A stretch of DNA of 64,000 nucleotides from Candidatus Zhuqueibacterota bacterium. GTDB lineage: Bacteria > BS750m-G25. Below are positions 44,829 through 53,884 of the stretch, piece after piece. The notes beneath the pieces are model-generated. The model worked only from the letters and a program-made list of their open reading frames with translations. It was not told the DNA's origin and did not search any database. Where the stretch lies: positions 20,276-84,275 of the forward strand of contig JADHWK010000006.1 of the NCBI GenBank assembly GCA_016783505.1, given 5' to 3'. Position 1 is the first letter of the stretch; the number at the start of each line of letters is the position of its first letter. Both the position numbers and the translations under genes were made by a program.

Positions 44829-46280
44829 TTATTTTGTCTCGGCTTGGTGAAATTTGGCGCCATAATACTTGTAAAAGGATCGAAAGGCGTCCTTCAGCAC
44901 CGGCCAGCGAACGGTCTCGCGCAGGATTTCCCGGTAAAATTTGTGAGCCGATACGCTGTTGAACAGGGCATTCTGCATTATTTGATTTTGATGGGCGAAA
45001 TGGATAAAAAAATCCAAAAGGCCGTAATTGGTGCTTAAGATGGCAAACCGCCGCATGAAATGCCCATAGGGTAAGTCATGAATGATCTCGTGGCAGGTTT
45101 CCTCAAAGAGCTTAAACGCCTGGCGCGAGATCCCTTCATGCATCATCACCTGGGCGGCATGAATGCCGCTTTGAAACGCCGAATTGATCCCCTTTCCTTT
45201 AAACGGCCGCACCAAACCGGCCGCATCCCCAATCATTACATAGCGGTGTCCATAATAGTTCTTAGCGATGGAAATGGGGAATTTGCCTTTAAAATAGAAA
45301 AGCGAGTTGTGATCGTAGCTATCATTCGAAGGCAGAATCTGACGCACGGGAGAGTAGCGCAAAAAGGTGTCCATCCAATGGGTATTGATGTCCTTGCCGG
45401 CGATATTGATAGTGATGTGATTGTATTTCGGGGTGATGGCGCCGAACTCGATCCGACGGTAGGAAGGAAGAAAGGCAAAAATCTTGTTTCCGATCTGCGC
45501 CATATAATCCATCCCGGGATGGATTTTGGTCACAATGGAATACAAAAATTCCGGCGAACGGTAATCGGTGGCGCGTTCAAACATCTGGATGGACCCGTCA
45601 TCGAGGCCGAAGGCACCCACCACTACATCGCAGCGGAGATAGTCGGTTTCCGAATAGAGAATGACCCGATCCGGGTGCAGTTCCAGATCAGTTACCCTGC
45701 TTTGGCGCACATCTACACCCCACTGCAGGGCCTGATCCAACAAATAACTGTCAAAAGTAATGCGGCGGACAGCAAAAGAGGGTTCCGATTCATCCTGCAA
45801 TTCAATGTGGCGGTTGTCGGAATACAGGATATAACCGGTAATCTCCCGCTGGACAAGATGGTCGGGAAACGGCACCTGCAACTGATCTTCCAGTAAGGAA
45901 CGGATCGGAGGGGACAGCACCCCTACGCATTGGTTGTAATGGGGCACACCGGAGTAGGTTTTACCCTCGTAGATCACGGTTTGCACGCGAATGCCGCGTT
46001 CCCGGGCCAACCTTTTCAACGTAATGGCACAAGCCATCCCGCCAGGCCCACCGCCGACTATGCCCACTATGGATCCATCCTGCAAACGTTCCATTCCCCA
46101 TTTCGCCCGCACCTTGGAAACATCCGTATCCGGCAGAGATACAGGCCGGATGTTCTGGGCAGGGAATTTCTCCCTGAAGCTTTTCAGAGTCTTGCGAACC
46201 ATGAACAACTGAAAGACGGGATTAATAAATTTCGAAAAGATTTTTTGATACCATTGGCGACCAGTGAACATGTTCCACAC
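44829..46280 (-). CDS. Geranylgeranyl-reductase-family FAD-dependent oxidoreductase
   Basis: 'VGIVGGGPGGMACAITLKRLARER', 'YNQCVGVLSPPIRSLLE', 'YVMIGDAAGLVRPFKGKGINSAFQSGIHAAQ'. Confidence 0.83.
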   Translation of the reverse strand: MWNMFTGRQWYQKIFSKFINPVFQLFMVRKTLKSFREKFPAQNIRPVSLPDTDVSKVRAKWGMERLQDGSIVGIVGGGPGGMACAITLKRLARERGIRVQTVIYEGKTYSGVPHYNQCVGVLSPPIRSLLEDQLQVPFPDHLVQREITGYILYSDNRHIELQDESEPSFAVRRITFDSYLLDQALQWGVDVRQSRVTDLELHPDRVILYSETDYLRCDVVVGAFGLDDGSIQMFERATDYRSPEFLYSIVTKIHPGMDYMAQIGNKIFAFLPSYRRIEFGAITPKYNHITINIAGKDINTHWMDTFLRYSPVRQILPSNDSYDHNSLFYFKGKFPISIAKNYYGHRYVMIGDAAGLVRPFKGKGINSAFQSGIHAAQVMMHEGISRQAFKLFEETCHEIIHDLPYGHFMRRFAILSTNYGLLDFFIHFAHQNQIMQNALFNSVSAHKFYREILRETVRWPVLKDAFRSFYKYYGAKFHQAETK

Positions 46281-46452
46281 CGGGTGATTCGAGCCGAATA
46301 CCGTTCAGCCGCAACAGGCGAACCAGATTTTCGGAGATGACGCCCGCGCAGAGGTTGCATCCGGGCGGTCCAGTAAGCAAAAAGTCCTTGGCATCAAAGA
46401 TGGAGAGTTGGATGTAATGGAGTCCGGTTCGGCGACGGATTAGTATCCTGGT
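46270..46452 (-). pseudogene. Remnant of a paralogous FAD-dependent reductase
   Basis: Reverse-strand translation 'ILIRRRTGLHYIQLSIFDAKDFLLTGPPGCNLCAGVISENLVRLLRLNGIRLESPGVEHV', in a different frame from the downstream gene. Confidence 0.5.
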
Positions 46453-46663
46453 TTCCTTACAACTGTATCTGCGGGAGGAACTACCCGGTCTTTTTCATGA
46501 ATATAGCGAATTATCTATATACTGTCAAGGGAAAAGTTGATTAATCCAAATCAAACCTATGGATTTTTTGAACTGTTGGTCGGTCAAACTAGTCCGTTTT
46601 GTTATTGACTTTATGGGAAAAATTCCGTATTTTTTGAAAAGTTAAAATTTAAATTTAGGATGT

Positions 46664-47677
46664 TTGGGAATGATGGGAACTGAGAATAGCAAAAGGGACG
46701 ATTTAAAGGCAGCCCGGGAGCTGAAGGAGGCCCGGGATGTCATAGATAGGGAGATCGAGAAGGTCATTGTGGGCCAGAAGAAGGTGATCGAGGAGCTGCT
46801 CATCTCCCTTCTCTCCCGGGGACACTGCCTTATCATCGGGGTCCCTGGCCTGGCTAAGACCCTGCTAATCAGCACCCTGGCTCAAATGCTGGAGCTTAAG
46901 TTTTGCCGCATCCAGTTCACACCGGATCTGATGCCCTCGGACATTTCGGGGACCGAGATCATCGAGGAGGACATGACCACCGGCAAGAAATCCTTCCGTT
47001 TTGTCAAAGGGCCGGTGTTTGCCAATATAGTGCTGGCTGATGAGATCAACCGCACCCCCCCAAAGACCCAGGCGGCCCTGCTGCAGGCGATGCAGGAGCA
47101 CGAAGTTAGCTACGGGGGTGTGACACATAAACTGGAGGAGCCCTTCTTTGTCCTGGCCACCCAGAATCCCATCGAACAGGAGGGGACCTACCCCCTTCCT
47201 GAGGCCCAACTGGATCGTTTTATGTTTAACCTGTGGATGGATTACCCCTCCCACGACGAGGAGATGGAGATCGTGCGCACCACTACCAGTGGGTATACAG
47301 GCTCGGTGGAGGTGGTTTTGAACGCTGATAGTATCATAAAGCTGCAGGATCTGGTGCGGCGGGTGCCGGTGGCCGACAATGTGATTGACTTCGCGGTGGA
47401 ACTGGTCAGGCGCACCCGACCCAACTTTGACGGGTCCCCCCAGTTCGTCTGGGACTGGGTAAGTTGGGGAGCGGGACCCCGGGCCTCCCAATATCTCATC
47501 CTGGGGGCCAAGACCCGCTGCATCTTAGACGGCCGCTACACCCCAGACATAGACGACGTGCGAAGGGTGGCCCTGCCCGTCCTCCGGCACCGGATCGTGA
47601 CCAACTTTAACGCCGAAGCCGACGGGGTGGGGACATCGGAAATCATCGAGAAACTTTTGAAAGAGGGAAAAACTTGA
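46664..47677 (+). CDS. MoxR-family AAA+ ATPase
   Basis: 'GHCLIIGVPGLAKTLLISTLAQML', 'GPVFANIVLADEINRTPPKTQAALLQAMQEHEVSYGG', 'FVLATQNPIEQEGTYPLPEAQLDRFM'. Confidence 0.95.
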   Translation: MGMMGTENSKRDDLKAARELKEARDVIDREIEKVIVGQKKVIEELLISLLSRGHCLIIGVPGLAKTLLISTLAQMLELKFCRIQFTPDLMPSDISGTEIIEEDMTTGKKSFRFVKGPVFANIVLADEINRTPPKTQAALLQAMQEHEVSYGGVTHKLEEPFFVLATQNPIEQEGTYPLPEAQLDRFMFNLWMDYPSHDEEMEIVRTTTSGYTGSVEVVLNADSIIKLQDLVRRVPVADNVIDFAVELVRRTRPNFDGSPQFVWDWVSWGAGPRASQYLILGAKTRCILDGRYTPDIDDVRRVALPVLRHRIVTNFNAEADGVGTSEIIEKLLKEGKT

Positions 47678-47720
47678 TTTCAGGAAGAAAAGTCGGGAAC
47701 TTTGAAAAAGGAGAACGATT

Positions 47721-47951
47721 ATGATTAGGGGTTTAATTACCGTTGATCCAAAGGTTTGTCACGGCAAACCCTGTATACGAGGAACCAGAATCATGGTTAG
47801 CAATATTTTAAGTCAGCTTGCGGGTGGCTATGGTTTTGACCAGATCAAGGAGGGGTATCCAGAACTGACAGATGAACATATAAAAGCAGCCATAGAATAT
47901 GCTGCCCATTTAGTTGAAGATGAGGACATCTTTTTAGTGCCTGCTGAATAA
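47721..47951 (+). CDS. DUF433 domain protein (antitoxin-like)
   Basis: 'ITVDPKVCHGKPCIRGTRIMVSNILSQLAGGYGFDQIKEGYPELTDEHIKAAIEYAAHL'. Confidence 0.93.
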   Translation: MIRGLITVDPKVCHGKPCIRGTRIMVSNILSQLAGGYGFDQIKEGYPELTDEHIKAAIEYAAHLVEDEDIFLVPAE

Positions 47952-48844
47952 TGGAAGCCTACCGCAAATACCTAAGCCCCCAGGTGGTCTCCCGTCTGGC
48001 CCGGATGGATCTTAGGGCCCGGTTGGTGGTGGAGGGATTTTTAACCGGACTGCACAAGAGCCCCTATCATGGGTTCTCGGTGGAGTTTGCCGAACACCGA
48101 CCCTACGGCCCGGGCGACCCCATCCGCTTCATAGACTGGAAGGTATGGGGACGGACGGACCGATACTACATTAAGGAATACGTGGAGGAGACCAACCTCA
48201 AGGCATATCTGCTGATGGACATTAGTGCCTCCATGGGATATTCTTCAAACGGCCTGTCCAAATTGGAATATGGGACCTATCTGGCCGCGGCCTTATCCTA
48301 CCTGATGCTATCCCAGCAGGATGCGGTGGGGCTGTTGGTCTTCGATGAGGTTATCCGCAAATACCTACCCCCCAAGTCGGTGATGGGCTATCTGCACCCC
48401 CTGCTGACCGAACTGGACGGGCTGAAGCCCGGTCGGGGGACGGATGTGAGCCGGGTCCTGCACCATCTGGCCGAACGGATCAAGCGGCGGGGGCTGATTA
48501 TTTTGATCTCTGACCTTTTCGATGACCCCGAAAGGGTGATGACTGGGCTCAAGCATTTTCGGCATAAGAAACATGAGGTTATCGTATTTCACGTTCTGAA
48601 TCCCCAGGAACGGGGATTTGATTTTAAGCGGGATGGGGTGTTCGTGGACCTGGAAACCGGGGAGCGGCTTACCGTCCAGCCCTGGCATATCAAGCGGGCT
48701 TATCGGGAACTTATGGGCACCTTTGCCGATTGGTATAAAAGGGAGTGCCGCCAACACCGGATTGATTACGTATTACTGGATACCGCTACCGATTACGATG
48801 TGGCTTTGGTCCAATATTTGACCAAGAGAAAGCGGATTATGTAA
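47951..48844 (+). CDS. DUF58 domain-containing protein
   Basis: 'GFSVEFAEHRPYGPGDPIRFIDWKVWGRTDRYYIKEYVEETNLKAYLLMDISASMGYSS'. Confidence 0.93.
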   Translation: MEAYRKYLSPQVVSRLARMDLRARLVVEGFLTGLHKSPYHGFSVEFAEHRPYGPGDPIRFIDWKVWGRTDRYYIKEYVEETNLKAYLLMDISASMGYSSNGLSKLEYGTYLAAALSYLMLSQQDAVGLLVFDEVIRKYLPPKSVMGYLHPLLTELDGLKPGRGTDVSRVLHHLAERIKRRGLIILISDLFDDPERVMTGLKHFRHKKHEVIVFHVLNPQERGFDFKRDGVFVDLETGERLTVQPWHIKRAYRELMGTFADWYKRECRQHRIDYVLLDTATDYDVALVQYLTKRKRIM

Positions 48845-49308
48845 CCCCCACTTTCAGACAACAAATTGGGCTCATCTTGAATTTTTATGAGTACCACTAA
48901 AACCCGGAAAGAGGGATAAATTTTAGTTATTTGGCCGATATCGTGCCTCAGCCTCTTCTGTGTCATTCCTGAATGTTTTCATCAGGAATCCAGGTTTTTT
49001 GGGGAGGGTTTCTTTTAGGAAAACCAGTAAGAGTGGATTCCCGCTAGAGGATTGCCCTGCCAGGCATGGCGGGAATGACAAAAAAAGAAACAGCTAAGGG
49101 AAAAAAATCATATTGATGCATTTTTTTCCAGCAAAGAAACAGTAACAAATTTTTGTTAAATAGACAAATTATTGTTTGTATCCGCACTAACCTGTGAAGA
49201 GCCCGGCGGGTAATTAATCGTAATACGAAGACGCAACTAACAAACAAGACTAGTCCGGCATTTGCCGGACAAACGAAAAGGGAATGACGTAACCTATTTT
49301 TAGGGAGG

Positions 49309-51714
49309 ATGAAGATGAAAAAGTTCTTATCAATCATTCTGGGGTTGCTGGTCATGTCTTCTATTGCCGGGGCCCAGCTACTCGTGCCCACCCAATCGGT
49401 GGCCACCACCGACGATGCCTTATCTACCGCCGTAAATCCGGCTGGGCTGGGGGTCAACCGTAAAGCCCAGGGATATCTACTGGGGACTTATAACGGCGAT
49501 TTCGGCCGGAACAGCAGTTTATTCCTGTCCGCTGACGGCTTAGGCTTCGGGGCCGGGTGGTTGGAGGAAGGGGGTTCCCATTATCAGCACTACATCCTGG
49601 CCCTGGGGAGCTATTCCGGTAGTGGATTTTACCTGGGGGGGAGCTATGAATGGTTCGGGACGGTGGATCGTTCCGGGATATTCAACCTGGGGGCACTGTA
49701 CCGCCCCTTTCCCTCCCTGTCGTTGGGGCTTGCCGCCCGTCAAATCAACAAACCGGATGGGATTTATCCCCAGTATGACATCGGAATTGCCCTGCGATCT
49801 TTCGGCAATCGGCTGACGCTGGCTCTGGACGCCAGCCTGAACAAAATGGGCGATAACGCCTACGGAGACAGCCTGAACCCTACCCTTCTGGTCAACTTAG
49901 AGATGGTTGACGGGATCGTCTTTAGGGGTCATTACTCTGAAGACGGCTACGGGGTAGGACTGGGTATTAACTTTAGCTCTGCAGGACTGGGGGGATACAG
50001 CTCTTTTTCCGACGGTTCCCATCAGGGGGGCGTATCCTACGCCCGCTTTTCCGCCGAGAGGTATCGCACCGTATTCAAAAAGCGGCCCGCCCAATTCATT
50101 GAGCTAAAACTGTCGGGTCCCATCTTTGTGGGAAAACCGGGTTTTTCCCTGTTCGGTCCCAAGGGTTGGACGATGAAATCCCTGATTAATCGAATCAAAC
50201 AGCTTAAGGAGGACGAAGCCGTTTCCGGGATGATTCTGAAGCTGGGGCCCGTTGGGGTGGGGTGGGGTAAGATGCAGGAGATCCGGGACGCCCTGACCGG
50301 TTTTCGGGAAGGGGGCAAGCAAATCATCTGCTTCATGGAAATGGGGGGGAACGGCCAGTATTATCTGGCCTCGGTCTGCGATAAGATTTATATGGAACCC
50401 TCAGGCTATCTTAATTTTAACGGCCTGCGGGTTGAAGTAACCTTCCTGAAGGGAACCCTGGATAAGCTGGGAATTAAGGCCGAGCTGGAGCACATCGGCC
50501 GCTACAAATCCGCCTCTGACATGCTCACCCGTGACTCCATGTCTGTGGCCCATCGGGAGGTGATGAACTCTATTCTTGATGACCTCTTCGACCAGTTCAC
50601 TACCCAGATCGCCGAGAGTCGCCATTTCACTAACGAAGAATTGGTGGAGAAAATCGATCGGGGCCCCTATACTGCTAAGGAGGCCTACGAGGCCGGACTG
50701 GTGGATTCCTTAGTCTATGAAGACCAACTGGAGGATTTGGCCAAACGGGTAGGCGGGGAGAAAGTCAAGGTTGTGAAGGCCAAAAAGTATTTTAAGCGCA
50801 AGGACTACGTCCATGATTGGGTTGATCCCACCCGGGATAAGATCGCCATTGTTTACGCTACCGGACTCATCGTCCCCGGTAAAAGTGAGACCGACCCCTT
50901 CACGGGCAGTAAGACCATGGGCTCGGAGACCATCGCAAAGGCCATCAGAAACGCCCGGGAGAACGAGGGGGTGAAGGCCATCGTCTTCCGTATTGATTCG
51001 GGTGGGGGTTCCGGGCTGGCCTCCGATATCATCTGGCATGAGGTTAAATTAACCACCGAGGGGGAGAAGAAAAAACCCTTCATCGTCTCCATGGCCGACG
51101 TGGCCGGGTCGGGAGGTTACTATATCGCCTGTGCCGCCGATACTATCGTGGCCGAACCGGGCACCATCACCGGTTCCATCGGGGTTATCTCGGGTAAGTT
51201 TGACATCAGTGGGCTGGAGCGCAAGATCGGCTTTCACACCGACATTATCAAACGTGGTGAACACGCCGATATTTACTCCAGTTCCAGGGGCTTTACCGAG
51301 GAGGAGCGGGAGAAGGTTCGCAAGCAGATACGGGAATTCTACGAGGATTTTATCGCCAAGGTGGCCGAGGGTAGGGACACAAACGCCGTTTATATAGATT
51401 CGATCGGCATGGGCCGCATCTGGACGGGTAGACAAGGTGTAGGTATCGGTCTGGTGGATACCCTGGGGGGATTGGATCTAGCGGTAGAGATCGCTAAGGC
51501 GGCGGCAGGGATCCCCGCAGAAAAGGGGGTGGACCTTGAGATCTATCCCAGGTTGAAGAAATTCGGGATTGAGCTGAAAATCGGTTCGATGCTAGTCAGG
51601 GGCTTTACCCTTTCACCCGAGGAACGACTGGCCTTAAGAATTGAAGAGCTGAGGAAACTCTACGCTTCAGGCCAGCCCCTGCTGATCATGCCTTACAATA
51701 TAAAAATTGAATAA
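49309..51714 (+). CDS. sppA: Signal peptide peptidase SppA-type S49 serine peptidase with N-terminal beta-barrel-like domain
   Basis: N-terminal 'TDDALSTAVNPAGLGVNRKAQGYLLGTYNGDF...'; S49 'IVFRIDSGGGSGLASDIIWHEV', 'VSMADVAGSGGYYIACAADTIVAEPGTITGSIGVISGK'. Confidence 0.88.
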   Translation: MKMKKFLSIILGLLVMSSIAGAQLLVPTQSVATTDDALSTAVNPAGLGVNRKAQGYLLGTYNGDFGRNSSLFLSADGLGFGAGWLEEGGSHYQHYILALGSYSGSGFYLGGSYEWFGTVDRSGIFNLGALYRPFPSLSLGLAARQINKPDGIYPQYDIGIALRSFGNRLTLALDASLNKMGDNAYGDSLNPTLLVNLEMVDGIVFRGHYSEDGYGVGLGINFSSAGLGGYSSFSDGSHQGGVSYARFSAERYRTVFKKRPAQFIELKLSGPIFVGKPGFSLFGPKGWTMKSLINRIKQLKEDEAVSGMILKLGPVGVGWGKMQEIRDALTGFREGGKQIICFMEMGGNGQYYLASVCDKIYMEPSGYLNFNGLRVEVTFLKGTLDKLGIKAELEHIGRYKSASDMLTRDSMSVAHREVMNSILDDLFDQFTTQIAESRHFTNEELVEKIDRGPYTAKEAYEAGLVDSLVYEDQLEDLAKRVGGEKVKVVKAKKYFKRKDYVHDWVDPTRDKIAIVYATGLIVPGKSETDPFTGSKTMGSETIAKAIRNARENEGVKAIVFRIDSGGGSGLASDIIWHEVKLTTEGEKKKPFIVSMADVAGSGGYYIACAADTIVAEPGTITGSIGVISGKFDISGLERKIGFHTDIIKRGEHADIYSSSRGFTEEEREKVRKQIREFYEDFIAKVAEGRDTNAVYIDSIGMGRIWTGRQGVGIGLVDTLGGLDLAVEIAKAAAGIPAEKGVDLEIYPRLKKFGIELKIGSMLVRGFTLSPEERLALRIEELRKLYASGQPLLIMPYNIKIE

Positions 51715-51756
51715 CTAGACTTTGGCAAAAATCACTTTTTAGTGGATCAGGATAAA

Positions 51757-51819
51757 AACCGTTGAAACGGTTAAGAATGACGTTTTGGGTTTCGTTTAAC
51801 CCCCAGTTAAAACTGGGGG
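51757..51819. repeat. Composite palindrome unit AACCGTTGAAACGGTT ... CCCCCAGTTAAAACTGGGGG
   Basis: Recurs in inverted orientation at 53787-53854. Confidence 0.75.
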
Positions 51820-51900
51820 TTATTTATTACTAATTTGGACACAGTAGCCCCCGAATTAATTCGGGGGTTAACGATTTCTTAACAACTTAACAACAGAAAT

Positions 51901-51916
51901 AACCGATTTATCGGTT
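51901..51916. repeat. Palindrome AACCGAT-TT-ATCGGTT
   Basis: 7-2-7 inverted repeat. Confidence 0.6.
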
Positions 51917-52257
51917 TTGTTTACTGCACAGTATAAAATTTACCAAAGTTTGGTGAATAATACTATATTCGAACTACCCGGGCAATATCCATATTCCCTT
52001 CAATAAAATCAAAAAGCCCGAAATTAACCAAACATTCGGGGATTTTTGATAGTCAGTAATAAAAAAAGATGTTGCTTTTTAGAGAAATTTTTTTTATTAT
52101 ACATCGAATATGATAATCTTTAACTTTGGCTCTATTTAGATTTCCCCCTCTTTATTAAAGGGGGGAATAAGGGGGGATTTCAATGGGGCACTTTGAGAAA
52201 GGTCAAAAGATTCAGAAATAGGATTTAGTGTTGAACTGTTGCGGGATTGGATAGACT

Positions 52258-53748
52258 ATGGAAAAGATTCCTCTTTCAGACTGGATTGCTTTTGGGGGGT
52301 TACTTTCAGGCCTTTTCGTTTTTGTGGGGGCGGCGGAGAAGATCCGGTCCCGGCTGGGCTGGCCGGGCGAGGTGACCAGGAAGTTAGTGCACGTGCTGGT
52401 AGGGGTGCTGGTGTTCTCTACCCCCTTCTTTATCCAATCGCCTATACCCCTCTATATTCTGGCCATCATCTTCATCGTAGTGAACTTCACTACCACAAAA
52501 TTTGGACTGCTGAAAGGAATGCACGACACCGAACGGGTGACCTATGGAACTACATATTACCCCATAGCTTTCCTGTTTTTGGTCCTCTTCTTCTGGAAAG
52601 ACTACAAGGTCGTCCTGATGGCGGCCATGCTCATTCTGGCCCTGGGGGATGCAGCGGCCACTTTAGTGGGAAAAAATATTAGGGGAGCGCACATCTATTA
52701 TTTCAGCAAAGCGAAAAAATCTGTCGAAGGGTCATCCACCCTGTTTCTCCTTACCGTAATAATCACTTTGTTGTGCCTTCATTATTTGGGATATATAGAT
52801 GGTCTAAAGATTCATTTTCCGGAGGCCCTGTGGATAGCGGTGTTGACGGCCATCGGGGCTGTGGTGATTGAGGCCCTCTCCGGATACGGATTGGACAATC
52901 TGTTCACCCCCTTAGGTGCTGCCTTCATAACCCATTTCATGATCGTCCACGGACCGGTGACCAACCTGTACTTCACCCTGGGGATGATCTTTGCCCTGGT
53001 CGTGGTTATCATCTCCATTAGGGCTAAATTCCTGGAGCTGGGGGGGGCAGCGGCTACCTTTCTTTTGGGATGGGCTATTTTCGGGATCGGGGGCTGGTCC
53101 TGGGCGTTACCCATCCTGGTCTTCTTCTTCCTATCCAGCATTATCTCCAAACTGGGAAAAAACAAGAAAAAGGAATACGAAGGGCTGTTCGCCAAGTCCA
53201 GCCGCAGGGACCTGGGCCAGGTACTGGCCAACGGGGGGGCGGCGGGGTTACTGATGCTCGGGTGGAATTTTTTTTCTAACGATCTATTCTATCTTCTGTA
53301 TCTGGGCACGCTGGCGGCGGTAACGGCCGATACTTGGGGCACCGAAGTGGGCCTCTGGATCGGGGGTCAGCCGCGGTCGATCCTTTCCTTCAAACAGTTA
53401 CCCAAAGGGGCCTCCGGCGGCATAACCCTACGGGGAACCCTGGGGGCTGCCGTGGGGGCGGGCCTCATCGCCCTGACCGGCTATGGGCTGCGACCGGACC
53501 TGATCGGGATTCGGATAGGGACCTTTATCGCCCTCAGCGGTCTTTTAGCCAGCTTAGTGGACAGCGTCTTAGGGATTACCATTCAGGCCCAGTATGAATG
53601 CCCAGTCTGTCAAAAACTAACGGAGCGGGCCAGGCACTGCGGGGATCGGGTCACTGAGCTGAAATCGGGCTTCCCCTGGATTGATAATGATATGGTCAAC
53701 TGGGGCTGTGCTCTGTCGGGAATTTTTCTCATGTGGCTGTTGGTGTAA
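52258..53748 (+). CDS. Fusion of SEC59/VTE5-like prenol (dolichol/phytol) kinase and DUF92 (VTE6-like prenyl-phosphate kinase)
   Basis: N-terminal 'VTRKLVHVLVGVLVF...ALGDAAATLVGKNI...KAKKSVEGSS'; C-terminal 'AAVTADTWGTEVGLWIGGQPRSILSFKQLPKGASGGITLRGTLGA...SLVDSVLGITIQAQYECPVCQKLTERARHCG'. Confidence 0.88.
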   Translation: MEKIPLSDWIAFGGLLSGLFVFVGAAEKIRSRLGWPGEVTRKLVHVLVGVLVFSTPFFIQSPIPLYILAIIFIVVNFTTTKFGLLKGMHDTERVTYGTTYYPIAFLFLVLFFWKDYKVVLMAAMLILALGDAAATLVGKNIRGAHIYYFSKAKKSVEGSSTLFLLTVIITLLCLHYLGYIDGLKIHFPEALWIAVLTAIGAVVIEALSGYGLDNLFTPLGAAFITHFMIVHGPVTNLYFTLGMIFALVVVIISIRAKFLELGGAAATFLLGWAIFGIGGWSWALPILVFFFLSSIISKLGKNKKKEYEGLFAKSSRRDLGQVLANGGAAGLLMLGWNFFSNDLFYLLYLGTLAAVTADTWGTEVGLWIGGQPRSILSFKQLPKGASGGITLRGTLGAAVGAGLIALTGYGLRPDLIGIRIGTFIALSGLLASLVDSVLGITIQAQYECPVCQKLTERARHCGDRVTELKSGFPWIDNDMVNWGCALSGIFLMWLLV

Positions 53749-53786
53749 CTATAAGGAATGAAAAACCGCTGACGAATTAATGATAG

Positions 53787-53854
53787 CCCCCAGTTTTAAC
53801 TGGGGGTAAGTAAGTCCGAAGTTTAAAACGTCATTTTTAACCGTTTCAACGGTT
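53787..53854. repeat. Inverted copy of composite palindrome unit (CCCCCAGTTTTAACTGGGGG ... AACCGTTTCAACGGTT)
   Basis: Reverse complement shares AACCGTTGAAACGGTTAARAATGACGTTTT with 51757. Confidence 0.75.
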
Positions 53855-53884
53855 TATTATATTAATCCATTCAAAAAAACATTT

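Noticed and set aside
46865-47491. Long reverse-strand ORFs opposite moxR, sppA, M1 and OPT genes
   Set aside because: Shadow ORFs in GC-rich coding sequence, low-complexity translations without recognisable domains
52140-52190. 'tttccccctctttattaaaggggggaataaggggggattt' as a new element
   Set aside because: Resembles common low-complexity CCCCCTTT/AAAGGGGG intergenic repeats; insufficient for a specific claim
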